From Magnolia sinica (Eukaryota > Streptophyta > Magnoliopsida > Magnoliales > Magnoliaceae): a stretch of 64,000 nucleotides of DNA. The position numbers were made by a program, and so were the translations under genes. Below the pieces are notes generated by a model. The model was not told the origin of the DNA, searched no databases, and worked only from the letters and a program-made list of their open reading frames with translations. The DNA lies in assembly GCF_029962835.1 (NCBI RefSeq), contig NC_080589.1, forward strand, positions 18,497,586 to 18,561,585, written 5' to 3'. Positions 46,536 through 59,000 of this stretch are shown in pieces. The first letter of the stretch is position 1. Each line of letters opens with the position of its first letter.

Positions 46536-47302
46536 TGTTGGGGGCCTTGCACAAAACCTTAGGATTTAGCCTCCCAAAATAAACTAGAATTATGGGATAA
46601 TAAAGCAATGAAATAAATCAAAACACAAACCACACGACACAAGAGATTTTTACGTGGAAAACCCTCAAAGAGGTAAAAACCATGGGACCTCGTCCATATC
46701 AACAATCCACTATGAAGTAGAACATTACAACCTTCTTCACTCATGCAGGAGTGGATAAACAATAAGAGAATAAAAGAAAAATAAGAGATTTCACCGATCA
46801 CGAGGACGTAGAAGCACTGAGATGTCGAATGCACAGTAGATCACTTCTACGAGCATAACCTCTCTTCCACAAGCTTCCTCTCTCTCTCTATCTATCTCTC
46901 TCTCTTACCTTTGATAGCCCTAAACTCTTTAGCAAATCCTTGCAAAGCTTTAGGAAACCCTCTTACATTACCTCTTGCATACCCCATAAAAGCCATAGGG
47001 ACCCCTATTTATAGTTTAGGCAACTCCCTTTTGCACCTCTTACGAAACCGCCTCAAATTTTCGCAGTCCGCACAAGATCCGGACTCAAAACTGCGTAAGC
47101 TCGACTGGTCGTGCAGAGTCCTTAACCAGTTGAGCGGCACCCTCGGCCAGTCGAGCACATCCTACGACTGGTCGAGCACCTTGGAAATCCAAAATTACAA
47201 CTCGCTGGAAAATGAGTCGAGTCAGTCCACGACTTCGTGCACTAGCCCTCGATCGGTCGAGTGAAGCTCACGACCGGTAGAGCCTGGGAAAAAACCCCAT
47301 CA
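46536..47302 (-). repeat. 5' LTR of the copia element
   Basis: 767 bp, TGTTGGGGG to CCCCATCA, followed by GATGG, the target duplication. It carries the same CGACYGGTCGAGC words (47099-47283), with one extra unit compared with the other LTR. Confidence 0.88.
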
Positions 47303-48550
47303 GATGGGTCCCTTCAACTTATGGTATTCCTCTTAAACAAGTCTTCATTTACTCTTTTTATTGGAATCCATCCCAGCAAAGATAAGGCTGTCATTCCTCC
47401 AGCACTGGAGGTGTAAGTGGCTTTTCTCACCCAATGCCAGACAAATGCCAAGTGGGGCAATTGATCCAGACCATCCATCCTATCTGTGGATGATCAATGT
47501 AATCACATTGATGTACAATTGTCGAATCCTGACTTGTGGCCTTCAAATGGATGGTAGGAACTCAGAAGTGAATTTTTAAACACCAGCATTCAAGGAAGAG
47601 TGATGGGTAGAGGCCACCCACATGGTGCAATTTCAACCATAGCCATCATGGATTGGGGACACTGGATGGACAGTCTGGATCTACTGCCCCACTTGTTGTG
47701 TGTTAGGTATTCGGCGGTGAATACCATTTGAGCCTATATGGCGGTGGGAAGACTAACGCCATCGAAGATTGCTTCTGAGAATCTACATGTGCTTTTCCAA
47801 TGGAATAAAGTCATGAGAATTTCTTTTACATTTCCATCCGTGACGGAGCGAATATCAGGACGTTGCTTCCACACTGCGGGACGGATTATTATTATTATTA
47901 TTATTATTTTCTCTATTGAATGAAAACTGCTCTGTATAACCAGTTGAATTTTAGGACTGACTTTTACTCGGGAGTAAAAATCCGGCCTAAAGCCGTTAGA
48001 GCTCAAATGGTGCTTGCTTCAATCGTGACTCTGATCGCTAGCACCTGTTGTTCCATTGGGCTGAAATGGCCCAATAGAACCTTCCATCTTCATGGTATTA
48101 TGGTAGGCGATCGATGGTCCCGTACTCGCACTTCAATGACGATCCTGACTCTACTAGGTTGAATGTAAACCATTGAAAATCTTCTTTAATGTTATGAATT
48201 CATTTTCACATAATAATGGTCAGATTCCTTGAGATGTCCCCAGTAGAATAGTATTGAACATGGACGGTTTGGTCATAGGACCATCTCACCATGTGGGTCC
48301 AATGGGTCGGCTAATGCTTATGATCTGTGTATGTTGCAGGGTGTGTTTTGATCAGGACCATCCTAATCTTGCTACCTAACCTAATGTGGATAGCCCAAGG
48401 TTTTTTTTTATTTAAAAAAAGGTGACCGTTGGATGATCTTAGCCATCCTATTGGTGGGGTTCAAACCAATGGTAGGAAACAAGCAGTTAATGGTGCATAT
48501 TTGGCGGACGCAGATTGCCTGCGACCGGTTCCTATGATGGGAAGCTAAGC
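47303..48550 (-). promoter_or_regulatory. Displaced upstream region of paralog B
   Basis: Closely matches 37465-38724 of copy A. No gene. The plus-strand open frames here have counterparts in copy A only because the DNA is duplicated. An ATT run lies at about 47887-47909. Confidence 0.5.
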
Positions 48551-49057
48551 GGGGCCCATTGTGATGTTTGTGAGAAATCCACATTTGTTTTTCTAGCTCT
48601 AAAATCCACCTCATTTGTTTTTCCAGCTCTTGCTGGGGCGTGAGCCAAAAAATGAAGCAGATCCAAAACTCAAGTGGACCACACACAGGAAAAGGTGGGC
48701 ATTCAATGTCGTATCATTGAAACCTTCCCGCGGTCTACCATTATGTCTTTATGCCATCCAAATGGTTCATAAGGTCAATTCCACTGGGATTAACTGAAAG
48801 TACAAAAATATCACCCTGATCCAAAACTTCTGTGTCCAAAAATTGTTTCAACGGACTGAAAGTACAAAAATATTAACCTGATCCAAAGCTTCTGTGTCCA
48901 AAAAATGTTTCAACGGTGGGCATTCTATCTCCACTGTTACCTTTCGTGTGCCCACATGAGTTGTGGGTCTTCCTCATTTTTGAGCCCATGCCCTAACATG
49001 AGCTGAAAAAACGGATGGATGGGGTGGATTTCTCACAAACATCACGGTGGTCCCACC
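48551..49057. repeat. GGGGCCCAC foldback repeat, copy 3
   Basis: GGGGCCCATTGTGATGTTTGTGAG to CTCACAAACATCACGGTGGTCCCACC. It is longer than its relatives because of short internal duplications (CACATTTGTTTTTCTAGCTC near 48581, and a 60-bp class repeat near 48795-48920). Its first part ends copy B of the tandem duplication. Confidence 0.75.
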
Positions 49058-49233
49058 TAGCTTCCAAGAACTTCGTGCGGTAGGACCATCGATTAGACGG
49101 TCCTCGTCCAAGCGTGTTGGAGCAGCGTATAGAGAGGGCTTTACCTGAAATACCCGTGAAATGGAAAGGCGGAATGGAAGAGTGGAAAGCGGATTGCCTT
49201 TCCCATCCCTGTGCCGGGACGTGGCCCAAGCTT

Positions 49234-49642
49234 GTGGGTCCCACCGTGATGTATGTCTTTTATCCATGCCCTTCATCCGCTTTGCCAGCTCAGTTTAGGG
49301 CATGATTCCAGCAGTGATGGAGATCCAAAGCTCGAGTGAACCACACCATAGATAAAAAGTGGGAATTGAACGCCCACCGTTGAAAACTTCCTAAGGCTCA
49401 CCGTGATGTTTTATTTGCCATGCAGCCTACCTGGAAGAAGGGAAAACACAAATATAAGCTTCATCCAAAACTTCTGTTGCCCACAAGAAATTTTCAACGA
49501 TGGGTGTTCAATCACCACTGTTTCCTATGGTGTGGTCCACTATACCTTTGTATCTGCATCAATTTTGGGCTCTTGCTCTAAAATGATCTGGAAAAACGGA
49601 TGGACGGTGTGGATAAAACACATACATCACGGTGGGCCCCAC
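49234..49642. repeat. GGGGCCCAC foldback repeat, copy 4
   Basis: GTGGGTCCCACCGTGATGTATG to CATACATCACGGTGGGCCCCAC. The left and right halves are imperfect reverse complements over about 190 bp, with a short middle near GCCTACCTGGAAG. This is the best preserved hairpin of the cluster. Confidence 0.82.
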
Positions 49643-50170
49643 AGCTCGAGCCACGTCATGCCACGGGTGCAACAGGCAATCCACTTCCAGAAGGGTGGAA
49701 GGAGAATCGAGATGCTGCAAGCAGTGTACTTGTGCTGGCCGACGGTGATGTTTGGTTCGTCCTTTTCAAAGTTGAAGTGTGAAAAGATGATGCAGCACCG
49801 AGCATGGTCCATTGATTCCCCTACTGCATTAAAAAGAAAAAGTATGAATGAACGTTCTTGATCACCCGGATTCTATTTTCGGAATATATAAATAAACGGT
49901 GTAGAATTTCGCATATGAAATTGATACATTGTAGCTGTGAGCTGGAAAGTTCAAGAGAACTAGCCGACAGACATGCCTTTGTCCAACCAGAACCGGGTTC
50001 GGGAATAGCTTAGAGCCATGTACCCAATTGCAATTTGGATCAGAAAAGGCAAGAAAACTGTAGTCCGCTTGTTGCGGTTTTTGTTTCCTGCTGCACTTAG
50101 CATCTCGAACTTGAAATCGGATTGCCTAATGAGTTACTCAGTACGCTCTTATCGTACTGAGTAAACTCAG
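49643..50170. other. Spacer between foldback repeats
   Basis: No gene or transposon end recognised. Short open frames here are shadows. Confidence 0.4.
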
Positions 50171-50596
50171 TTGGGCCCACCTTTAATGTATGTGGTCTAT
50201 CCACTGTGGCTATCCATTTTTCCATATAATTTAAGGAGTTGAGACTTAAATTGAAGCATATCTAAAGATCAAGTGGATCATACCACCGGAAACAGTGGGG
50301 TTAATGATTTCCACAGTTGAAACTCCTGCTAGGCCCATGGTGATATTTATTTGTCATTCAACCTGATCATAAGATCATATAGACATGGATGAAGTAAAAA
50401 TAAATATATAAGCTTGATCCAAAACTTCTATCGCTCCCAAGATTTTTTCAATGGTAGATGTTCAATTCAACTGGTTCATGTGGTGTGGTACATTTGAACA
50501 TTGTATATGCTTCATTTTTGGGCCTCAAGCCCTAAAATTATCTGTTAAGATGGATGGACGGCGCGGATAAAATACATAAATCATGGCGGACCTCAC
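50171..50596. repeat. GGGGCCCAC foldback repeat, copy 5
   Basis: Starts TTGGGCCCACCTTTAATGTATGTGG and ends GGATAAAATACATAAATCATGGCGGACCTCAC; diverged arms of the same family. Confidence 0.72.
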
Positions 50597-50992
50597 AGTG
50601 TTTATTCAATATGATATGGGTACTGAGTTACTCACTACCCAATCCGCTTCCCTCAAACTCATGGTGGATTGGTTTAGCTAAAGTCTGAATTTGAAATTGT
50701 TAATTATTAGTCGTATATCAAGTGTTCGATCACTTGAACACTAATTTTATAGAAGTGAACTTGATCAAGGAGAGATGCATAACAAATTTTTTTTTTCTGT
50801 TTTTTGGTTTGCGGTGATGGTGATGGTCCGAACAAACTCTCAATGTACGCATTTTGCAAAAGAACGATAAAACAATACACACATCTAACAATTTTAAGTC
50901 ATGATGAAGGCCCACCCAATGATGAATGGAGGTCGGCCAACCTACGTTAATGGTTGTGTGATGGTGGCTGAACCCTATGTAATAGAGAAATC

Positions 50993-51027
<35 letters not shown>

Positions 51028-52531
51028 CCACAGTCATTTGGCAACCTGGATTGAGAGGGATTTGAAATCCAAGGTATTTGAAATACATTGTTTTACTGTT
51101 TTGAAATCTCTGCCTTGCATGATTCGTAATCAAATGACTTCTATACCTCTTTTTTTAGAGGTAAGAGAGTGGCATATGTAATAAAGGTGTTGCTAGACTA
51201 CTAATTCATTGTACACATGATACAGATGATATACTAAAATAATTAACCTATTAGCTACATCACTAAATTACATCAATAGAATAATCTAAGTAGTTTAAAC
51301 ATTATTCTTGTACATCAGCAGCTAAAAATGTTGGCAAATCGCTTGTTCTTGTTCCTATATATGTTTTCGGCTCACTAGATGCTTTAAATTTAGTCATTTT
51401 TAGCCAAAGTATGTATTTCAATAAGCTTATTATAATTATACTGTCAAATATCACATATGTGCATTGATTAAGAATATTAAAATAGATTTAGTAATTAAAT
51501 TTACTTTCTTATAAATATATGCTTCAATATATGGATCTTACTAATGCCTTAGTGGTGGACTCACAAGAGTTCCAACACGAGGTCATGGGTTATAGTACCC
51601 ATTGTGTGAAATCCCACTGCTTGCGGTATGAATGTATTTCTATTTTTAATAAATATCTTCAATGTATTACTAATTTTGAATTTCAGTCCGTTCTAAGAAT
51701 TCGAAATCATCCTTATTTGTTTTTTTTGGAATTTAATGCATTTGAAATCCAGCTCTCAAACGAGCCATTACGACAGGGATATCTCAATCACGGCACGTAA
51801 CTTTAGCCTTTTGGCCATGAAATGAACTGTTGCGTTTGCAGCTTTTGACACTTTGATGGGACCGTTAAAGTAATATTCGCGCCACGGGTAGATGTCGGTT
51901 GGTTGATGGTCCAGATCATGGTCAGAGTCTCCACATCTATGACATGGATGGTATGGTGCGAACTAGATGTATTGGAGGGAATACTGCCTAGTACTCCCTA
52001 ATTTTGGTTAAAATGGTCCAGACGAGCAAATCTGGGTGAATCTGGACTGTCCATCTGGTGGGTCCTACAATGGATTGACCATGATACGAAAAACACAGCA
52101 ATTGGTGCAGCCATAACCTTCCAATTAATGGTCTTTTCAACTTTGAATATGAAGCCTCGATTGTCATAGGTTTTTAGTGTCCATTCGAAAGTCATATAGA
52201 TCAGATAACTAGCGTTGCCTGGGAGTGTATCGTAAGGGCCCACCAGATGGACTGTTTGGATTGATCACCAGCACAACCAAATCCACCGATCGATACTGAT
52301 GGATATATGATTAGTAAGAATAAATCCTTTCCTTAGGGAAAATGCTACCTTTCTGTCTCTTTCTTGATGTTCTCCTAATAGACGTCCACCTTATGATCCT
52401 TTCGAGTACCATGTGAGAAAATCATGAAGAGGCAACTCTCAGCACGTGCAACATACACGTGCGTGAGATCAGGGCCATTCAAGGTACGGCCCACTGTGAA
52501 GGGAGACGGATTGGCTACTCCCCCTGCCACC
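50597..52531. other. Intergenic, GA microsatellite and possible MITE
   Basis: A GA run lies at about 50994-51027. TCATTTGGCAACCTGGATT (about 51034) and, near 51740-51768, the reverse of TCGTTTGAGAGCTGGATTTC look like loose terminal inverted repeats of a 0.7-kb AT-rich non-autonomous element, but no target duplication is clear. No gene is seen. Confidence 0.35.
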
Positions 52532-52954
52532 GGCCCCACCATGATGTATGTGTTTCATCCATTCCGTTCATCCATTTTTACGGATCATTTTAGGGCTTTA
52601 TACCAAAAATGAGTGGGATAGAAATCCCAAGTGTACTACACCACAGGAAAACAATAGTGATTGGATATACACCATTAAAATCCTCCTAAGGCTCACTCTA
52701 CTGTTTATTTGACATCCAATCTGTTGATTAGGTCATAAAGAACCCAAATGAGGGGAAAAAATAAAGATAAGATTGATCCAAAACTTTTATGGCCCCCAAA
52801 AATTTTCTAATGGTCAACGTTCATTCACAACTATTTCCTGTAATGTGGTCCAGTTGAAATTGGGATATACCTCATTTTTTCTCTCATGCCATAAAATGAT
52901 CTATAAAAATAGATGGACTGCATGAATGAAACACATACATCATGGTGGGGCCCG
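52532..52954. repeat. GGGGCCCAC foldback repeat, copy 6
   Basis: GGCCCCACCATGATGTATGTG to CACATACATCATGGTGGGGCCC. The ends are near-perfect reverse complements. Confidence 0.8.
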
Positions 52955-53412
52955 CAGAGCACCGACCATCAGCCATTGGCTAGTGGCAGGGGAGCAGCCT
53001 ATCCGTTTCCACTCAGAACTAGGCCTGGACAGCAAATTAGGTGGGCCAGATGTGTGCATCGGTCACAAACCATCTCAGCCTTTTTTTTCAGATCATCGTT
53101 CCAATACACATGTCGCCCGACTGGTGTTTGGGCTGGGGCCCACCTGATGAATTGCACCCATATCTCACACACGTGTGCCAAAAATCACATCTTCAATCTC
53201 TCCTCATCTGATACTTTTCGTGTTTGATTCGATTTGTTCATCTGCTGTCATTGTCGAAATCTGATGCTAGTGATGCTTACGTACCCAATCTTGCTGCCAC
53301 TTTATTCCATATTCAGCAGGCAACTTTGACGGCTAGGATCCTTTCCCTTCCCGGGCAGCAATTCCACGGCCTGAAAAGTGAAAACTACGGACTCGTTCCT
53401 GCGCAAGGTTCT

Positions 53413-53839
53413 GTGGGGCTCACTGCGATGTTTGTGAGAAAGCTACTCCGTCCATCCGTTTTTGGAGCTCATTTTACAACATAAGACCAAAAATAAAGTG
53501 TATCCAAAACTTAAATGGGCCACACCAAAGGAAACAGTGGGGATTTAGTGATCACCGTTGAAACGTTTATATGGCCACAAAAGTTTCATATCGGTTTAAA
53601 TTCCTAATGTTTTCACTTCATCTCAGTGAAAATGACCTTATAAACGGTTTGGATGGAATATGAACATCAAGTTGGAGCCTAAGAAGTTTCAACGGTAGGG
53701 ATTCCTTTCCCCACTGTTTCATCTCGTATGTCCCACTTGAGTTTTGAATCCTTTTCATTTCTGGTCGTATGTCCTAAAATGAGCTCGAAAAATGGATGGA
53801 TAAGTTGGATTTCTCACAAACATCATGGTGGGCCCCACC
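53413..53839. repeat. GGGGCCCAC foldback repeat, copy 7
   Basis: GTGGGGCTCACTGCGATGTTTGTGAG to CTCACAAACATCATGGTGGGCCCCACC. Together with copy 3 it belongs to a TTTGTGAGAAA subtype, distinct from the TATGTGTTTTATCC subtype. Confidence 0.78.
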
Positions 53840-54002
53840 CAGAATCCTTGTGCGGAACTTCCTGCGAGAGCCGAAATCCCCGTCCGAAAACTAATATCAC
53901 CCCGATATCTGGTCCAGTTCATACACGTATTCATATCTAAGTGGTAGGCTGAGTTAAGATAACCTCTTTTCAGTATCGAGATCTTGTCCAAGTAGGGGAT
54001 AT

Positions 54003-54393
54003 GTGGGGCCCACCATGATTTAACAGTTTTATAAATAAATATTTTTTTTTTAAAAGACAAATTTAGATTTTTTTTTTTCGTATAATCAAGTGGACCATAT
54101 CATAGGAAGCGTCAGTGATATTAATATTATAATGCCCCACCACTGAAATCTTTTTTGGGCCGACAGTGATATTTATTTGCCATCGGAATTGTTTATAAGG
54201 TTACGTAGACATGGACAAAGGAAATAACACAAATATCAGCTGGTCAAAACTTCTGCAACTCCCAAGAAGTTTTTAATGGTGAGCGTGGTCCACTTGAACC
54301 TTGTATTTGCTTCATTTGTCGGTGCATGCCATAAAATAATCTGAAAAAATCGATGGACAGCATGAATAAGACCTACACATCACAGTGGCCCCC
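54003..54393. repeat. GGGGCCCAC foldback repeat, copy 8
   Basis: GTGGGGCCCACCATGATTTAAC to CCTACACATCACAGTGGCCCCCT; the most diverged complete copy. Confidence 0.65.
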
Positions 54394-55469
54394 TACTGAG
54401 TCCCTGCCGAACCTAGTCCGTCTAGGCAGGCCTTAATCCTCTGGCTGTGTGATGATATGCAGGCACTGGTTATTTACTTAGAAAAAAATACATAGGTGGG
54501 AATAAAAGTAATTCAAATTAAACTGTTCAAATTAGAGGTTTCAAAGTAATGCAATGATTACGAAAACACCCTCAAATTCTTTACCCATAAACCAAGCTTT
54601 GAATCTCTCTCAACATTCAAAGTAGAAAATAATAATAAGAATGAGGTCTCAAATCTAACCAGATGGCCCACGAGTTACAGTCCGTCCAGCCCAAAGCGTC
54701 TGAACTTTCGTGTGTGAGCGACATCCAACCATCCAATAGGTTGGCCTCACCAGATGGTTGCCTTATGTAAAAATCATCCAACAGCAGCAGGAATTGTAGT
54801 AGTGATGAGTAGTGAATATAAGTAGTAATAGTAGCAGTGGTAGCAACCTTTAATTTCTACAAATGAAGCAAGCAACATAGTAGCAGTAGCAACAACCTTC
54901 AATTCGTACAAATGAAGCAAACTCTATCAGTAAAAACATTAAATAAAAAAAATAATAAAAACCTTTACAAAATTTTTTAGCCCATTGCAAAACCCATGAA
55001 ACTAGGAAACGTCCTAAATCATACAAAATCAAGTAGAACCCATCAACCAAGATTTTAGAAAAGAAAACCAAAAAAAAAAAAAAAGGAGAGATTTTTACAA
55101 GAAAATTCTTCATAAATCCTAAATTTATTAAAGAATTTCTCATGGATCAAAATATGTGTAGAGAGAGAGATTTTTACAAGAAAATTCTTCATAAATCCTA
55201 AATTTATTAAAGAACTTCCCATGGATCAAAATATGTGTAGTGCTTTTTAAGAAAGAAAGTTACCAAAGTACCACATTGTTTTTCTTTAATAAGTAACATA
55301 GTCAAAAAATTTTGGGGACCACATGCTATGTATATGATAGCCTATCAAACATGCACATCCAACCGCAATAATCACACTAACAAAAAGTCTTTCTAAGATG
55401 TGTTGTAGGTGCATTTTGATGTTTTCAAATGGTGTATATTAATTTTTATGGTGTGTCTTGTTGAACAAG
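54394..55469. other. Intergenic AT-rich region left of the second copia fossil
   Basis: No gene. TACAAATGAAGCAA words and AAAACC passages loosely resemble 60940-61140 on the far side of the copia element, so the copia may have split an older AT-rich repeat. A 79-bp direct duplication lies at 55087-55240. Confidence 0.4.
55087..55240. repeat. Direct tandem duplication, 79-bp period
   Basis: GAGATTTTTACAAGAAAATT at 55088 recurs 79 bp later, and the two copies match through ATGGATCAAAATATGTGTAG with a few changes (AATTTCTC against AACTTCCC). Confidence 0.88.
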
Positions 55470-56017
55470 TGCCTTTAATCTTGTACAAAAGCCCAATTTT
55501 CAGTTCTGTACCAATTTTCAGTTCAATTGAAAATTCAATCGGTTTGACTGAAAATTGTAATTCAGACATGTTGCTTGCTGTGATGTTTTGAATGATTTCG
55601 GTTCGACCGAATGTTTGTACATGGAACTCCATCCAATTTGACCAAAAGTCCATTCGGTTCGACTGGATATGACGCGTAAGTGCAGGTTTTATATCTAATC
55701 GGGTACAAAAGTGTATAAATAAGCTTGTAATTATGTAATTATGGTAGAACAAAAGGAGCTTGACACATTTTGAGAGTTTTGAGAAAGAATGTAGGGTTTC
55801 TCATCTATAACTTGTTCCATCTCTGTAACTTCCTAATTATAGTGGATTGTTCATCGCTTTGGTGTCGTGGTATTTTTCCCGTGAGGGTTTTTCCACGTAA
55901 AATTCATGTGTTCTTTGTAGTTGCTTGAGTTTTTATTTTCCTATTGCATTGTATGATTTTGTATGAGATTTCTTCCGCCTCGGACAAGTTGTGTAAGGGT
56001 TTGTTGTGTCCCCAACA
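55470..56017 (+). repeat. 5' LTR of the old copia fossil
   Basis: 548 bp. Contains GTATAAATAAGC, a likely TATA region, shared with GTATATAAATATGC in the other LTR, and the TTTTTCCACGTAAAAT wording common in copia LTRs. Confidence 0.85.
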
Positions 56018-59000
56018 AGTGGTATCAAAGCCAGGTTGAGTTATCAAATTGAATCTAAAGATATGGCATTAAGAGGATCGAATGTGACGTTTGAGACAAA
56101 CAAAATCACTGGTAAAAACAATTTTGAATTATGAAGGTTAAAGATGAAAGCCCTTTTAATTTAGCAAGGGTTGTAGCAAATACTCATTGGAAAAGTGAAA
56201 CCTCTTGAATCGATGAAAGAAGAGGATTGAGATGAACTTGATCAGAGGGCGATTAGCGCAATTCAATTGTACTTAGCCGATAAAGTCATTTACAATATTA
56301 TTAATGAGATGATTACCATATGCCTATGGGCGAAGTTGGAAAGCATTTATATGAAGTCGCTCCCCAATCATTTATATCTGAAGAGACATGTATAATCTAA
56401 AGATGGTGGAAGAGTCGGATCTCTCTGAGCACATCAACGTCTTGAACAAACTAATTTGTAAATCGATATGTGTGGAGATGAAAATCGACGAAGAAGATAA
56501 AGTCCTAATTTTATCGACATCTCTTCCAGATTCTTATAAATATATGATGGATACTCTTTGCCATGGTAAGGATGCATTGGACTTTGATATTGTTATCTCA
56601 TTCCTTCAATTGAAGTAATTAAGAAGGAATAATGGTGGGAAAGATACTTCTATGGGTGAACTGGTTTCCAGGGGAAGATCGTCTAAGCGAGAGAAGAAGA
56701 AGTTGCGATCAACGTCTAAGTTGAAGGGCAAAAGAAAGTTGAAGTGTTGGAATTGTGGCATGACATGACATATGAAGAATGACTGTATAAATTCCAAAAT
56801 CTTAAAGTATGAGAAGTTAGATGATTCACTGAATGAGGCCAATTCAGTGGAATCTAGAGAATGGACGAATGGTTCTGATGTATTGTTTGCGTCCAAGGTC
56901 GGACACTTATTTAACAAATGGATTTTGGATATGGGAGCATCATACTACATGTATGTTCATCAAAGTTGGTTCATCACGTATAACGAGTATGATGGTGGCC
57001 TGGTTCTTATGGGCAACTATCATGCTTGTAAAATGATTGGAATTAATTCGATTTGCATCAGAATATTTGATGGGGTGGAGTGTACTTTGACAAACATGAA
57101 GCACGTTCTGAAATTAAAAAAAAATAAATCTGATATCTCTAGAAGCTCTTGAGGAGATCGGATGTAAATTCACCGGCTAAAAAGGTGTCTTGAAGGTTTT
57201 TAAAGGGGCACTCATAGTTATGAGGCACAACGGAGCAGAAACCTTTACAGGTTAATTGGGAGCATGATGTCGGGTGGAATTGCAACGTTTGTAGTGTAAT
57301 CCACATAAGCATGTCTGTGGCATACGCCAGGACACATAAGCGAACAAAGTATGAAGGTACTCCTTAATCGTGATTTGATTCTTAGCTTTAAAAGTTTTGA
57401 TTTAGATAAATCTGAGCATTACATATATAGGAAATAGTCAATGTTATCTTCTAAAATGGGTAAACATGTTAGTAAATGTTAGCTTGATTATGTGCATTCA
57501 AATGTGGGGGGGTCGTCGCCCATTGTTTCTAGAGGAGGGTCATTATTCTTTGTCACATTCATTGACAACTCATGTAGAAAAGTGTTGGTTTATTTTCGAA
57601 AACATATATATGATGTTTTCGCCACTTTCAAGGCATGAGAGGTAATGGTCGAAAAGCAAAAAGAGTGAAAGGTGAAAATTCTAAGCATCGACAATGACAA
57701 AGAGTTTACTTTTAAGGAATTTAATCAGTATTGTAAGAATGAGGGTATCATGAGGTATAATACAATGAGGCATGCACTAAAGCAAAATGGTGTAGCTGAA
57801 CATATGAATCAGACTCTTTTAGAAAGAGCCTGAAGTATGTTGAGTAATGTTGGGTTGGGCAAAGAGCTATCGGTTGAGGTCGTAAATACGGCTTTCTATT
57901 TAGTAAATTAAATTTTGTCTACACCAATTGATTTTAAAATTTCAAAAGAAATATGGAATGGTCATGAAGTTGATTGCTCCGGATTGCACATATTTGGTTG
58001 TGATACTTGCTCTTACATACTATTAGTTAAGAGAGATAAGCTATACCAAAGGGCAAAAAGTGTACTTTTATTGACTATGGTGATGTCATAAAAGGATACA
58101 AACTTTCTGACCAAATTTCACGCAGAATCGTATTTAAGCCGTGACGTCAAATTTGATGAGGGTTTCTTATTCTGCGAGGATGAGCACAAGGAAATTAAAA
58201 AAATAATAATAATTAGCGATTGATATTTAAACATATAAAGTTGAAACACTTGAAGAAGTTGAGCCGTAGGAAGAGGTACAGGAAACGGTATCCACCGAGG
58301 AATTACAGAGTACCATTAAGATACATGGATGGCTCAAACATTGCATTTTCCCTCATTATAGATGAGAGGGATCCGTCTACTTTTCAGGAAGTATTAAAAG
58401 ATACAGATGTTGAGAAGTAGATTGCGGTGATACATGATGAGATAGATTCCCTATACGAGAATGAAAAGTGAGAGTTGGTGGAGCTACCATTTGGGCGGAA
58501 AGTGATTGGGTACAAGTGACTTTTTCAAAAGAAACTAGATATGTATAAGGTGAGACTGGTTGTAAAGGGTTATGCTCAGAAACAAGGTATTGACTTCGGT
58601 GAGATATTCGTGCATGTTGTCAAGCAAGTATTTATTAGATTTGTATTGACGTTGGTTACGCAATAGAAATTGGAATTTAAATAGTTAGATGTGAAGATTG
58701 TGCTTCTATTTAAGGAACTAAAAGAACAGATATACATGAAGCAACCTAAAGAATTTGAAGTGCAAGGTGCAATGAATAATATTTGCAGGTTAAAGAGGCC
58801 GTTGTACGGCTTGAAACAATTGCTTAAGTAATGGTACAAAAATTTTAATTATTTCATGTTGAGCCAGCAGTTTATCAGAAGTGAATTTAATCATTGTATC
58901 TATTTCAAATCACTAAGTGATGGAGATTTCATTATTATGGTATTGTATGTTGATAATATGCTTATTGTCAGCCACAACATGTCTGAAATTAATATATTGA

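Larger units (their letters stand above)
41176..47302 (-). mobile_element. Ty1/copia LTR retrotransposon (minus strand), broken fossil
   Basis: LTRs at 41176-42519 (this one holding a MITE) and 46536-47302 begin TGTTGGGGG and end CATCA. The minus-strand primer site TGGTATCAAAGC lies next to the right LTR, and a purine tract (AAAGGGAGAGATT) next to the left one. Gag, protease, integrase, reverse transcriptase and RNase H remains follow in copia order. The target duplication is GATGG on the right and GACGG on the left; the uninterrupted site in copy A reads GATGG, so the left copy has changed. The LTRs differ by roughly one in ten bases where compared by eye, so it is older than the Tekay element. 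About five or six breaks are seen. Confidence 0.88.
38973..48831. repeat. Tandem duplication, copy B (with copia insert)
   Basis: Direct repeat of 34802-38980. After removing the copia insert with its target duplication (about 6.13 kb) the copy is about 3.73 kb. The shortfall of about 445 bp against copy A is almost exactly the loss of 154 codons of 15-residue repeats. Confidence 0.9.

Noticed and set aside
54850-55143. Phe-rich minus-strand frame
   Set aside because: Composition artefact of A-rich sequence, with no signal or domain pattern.
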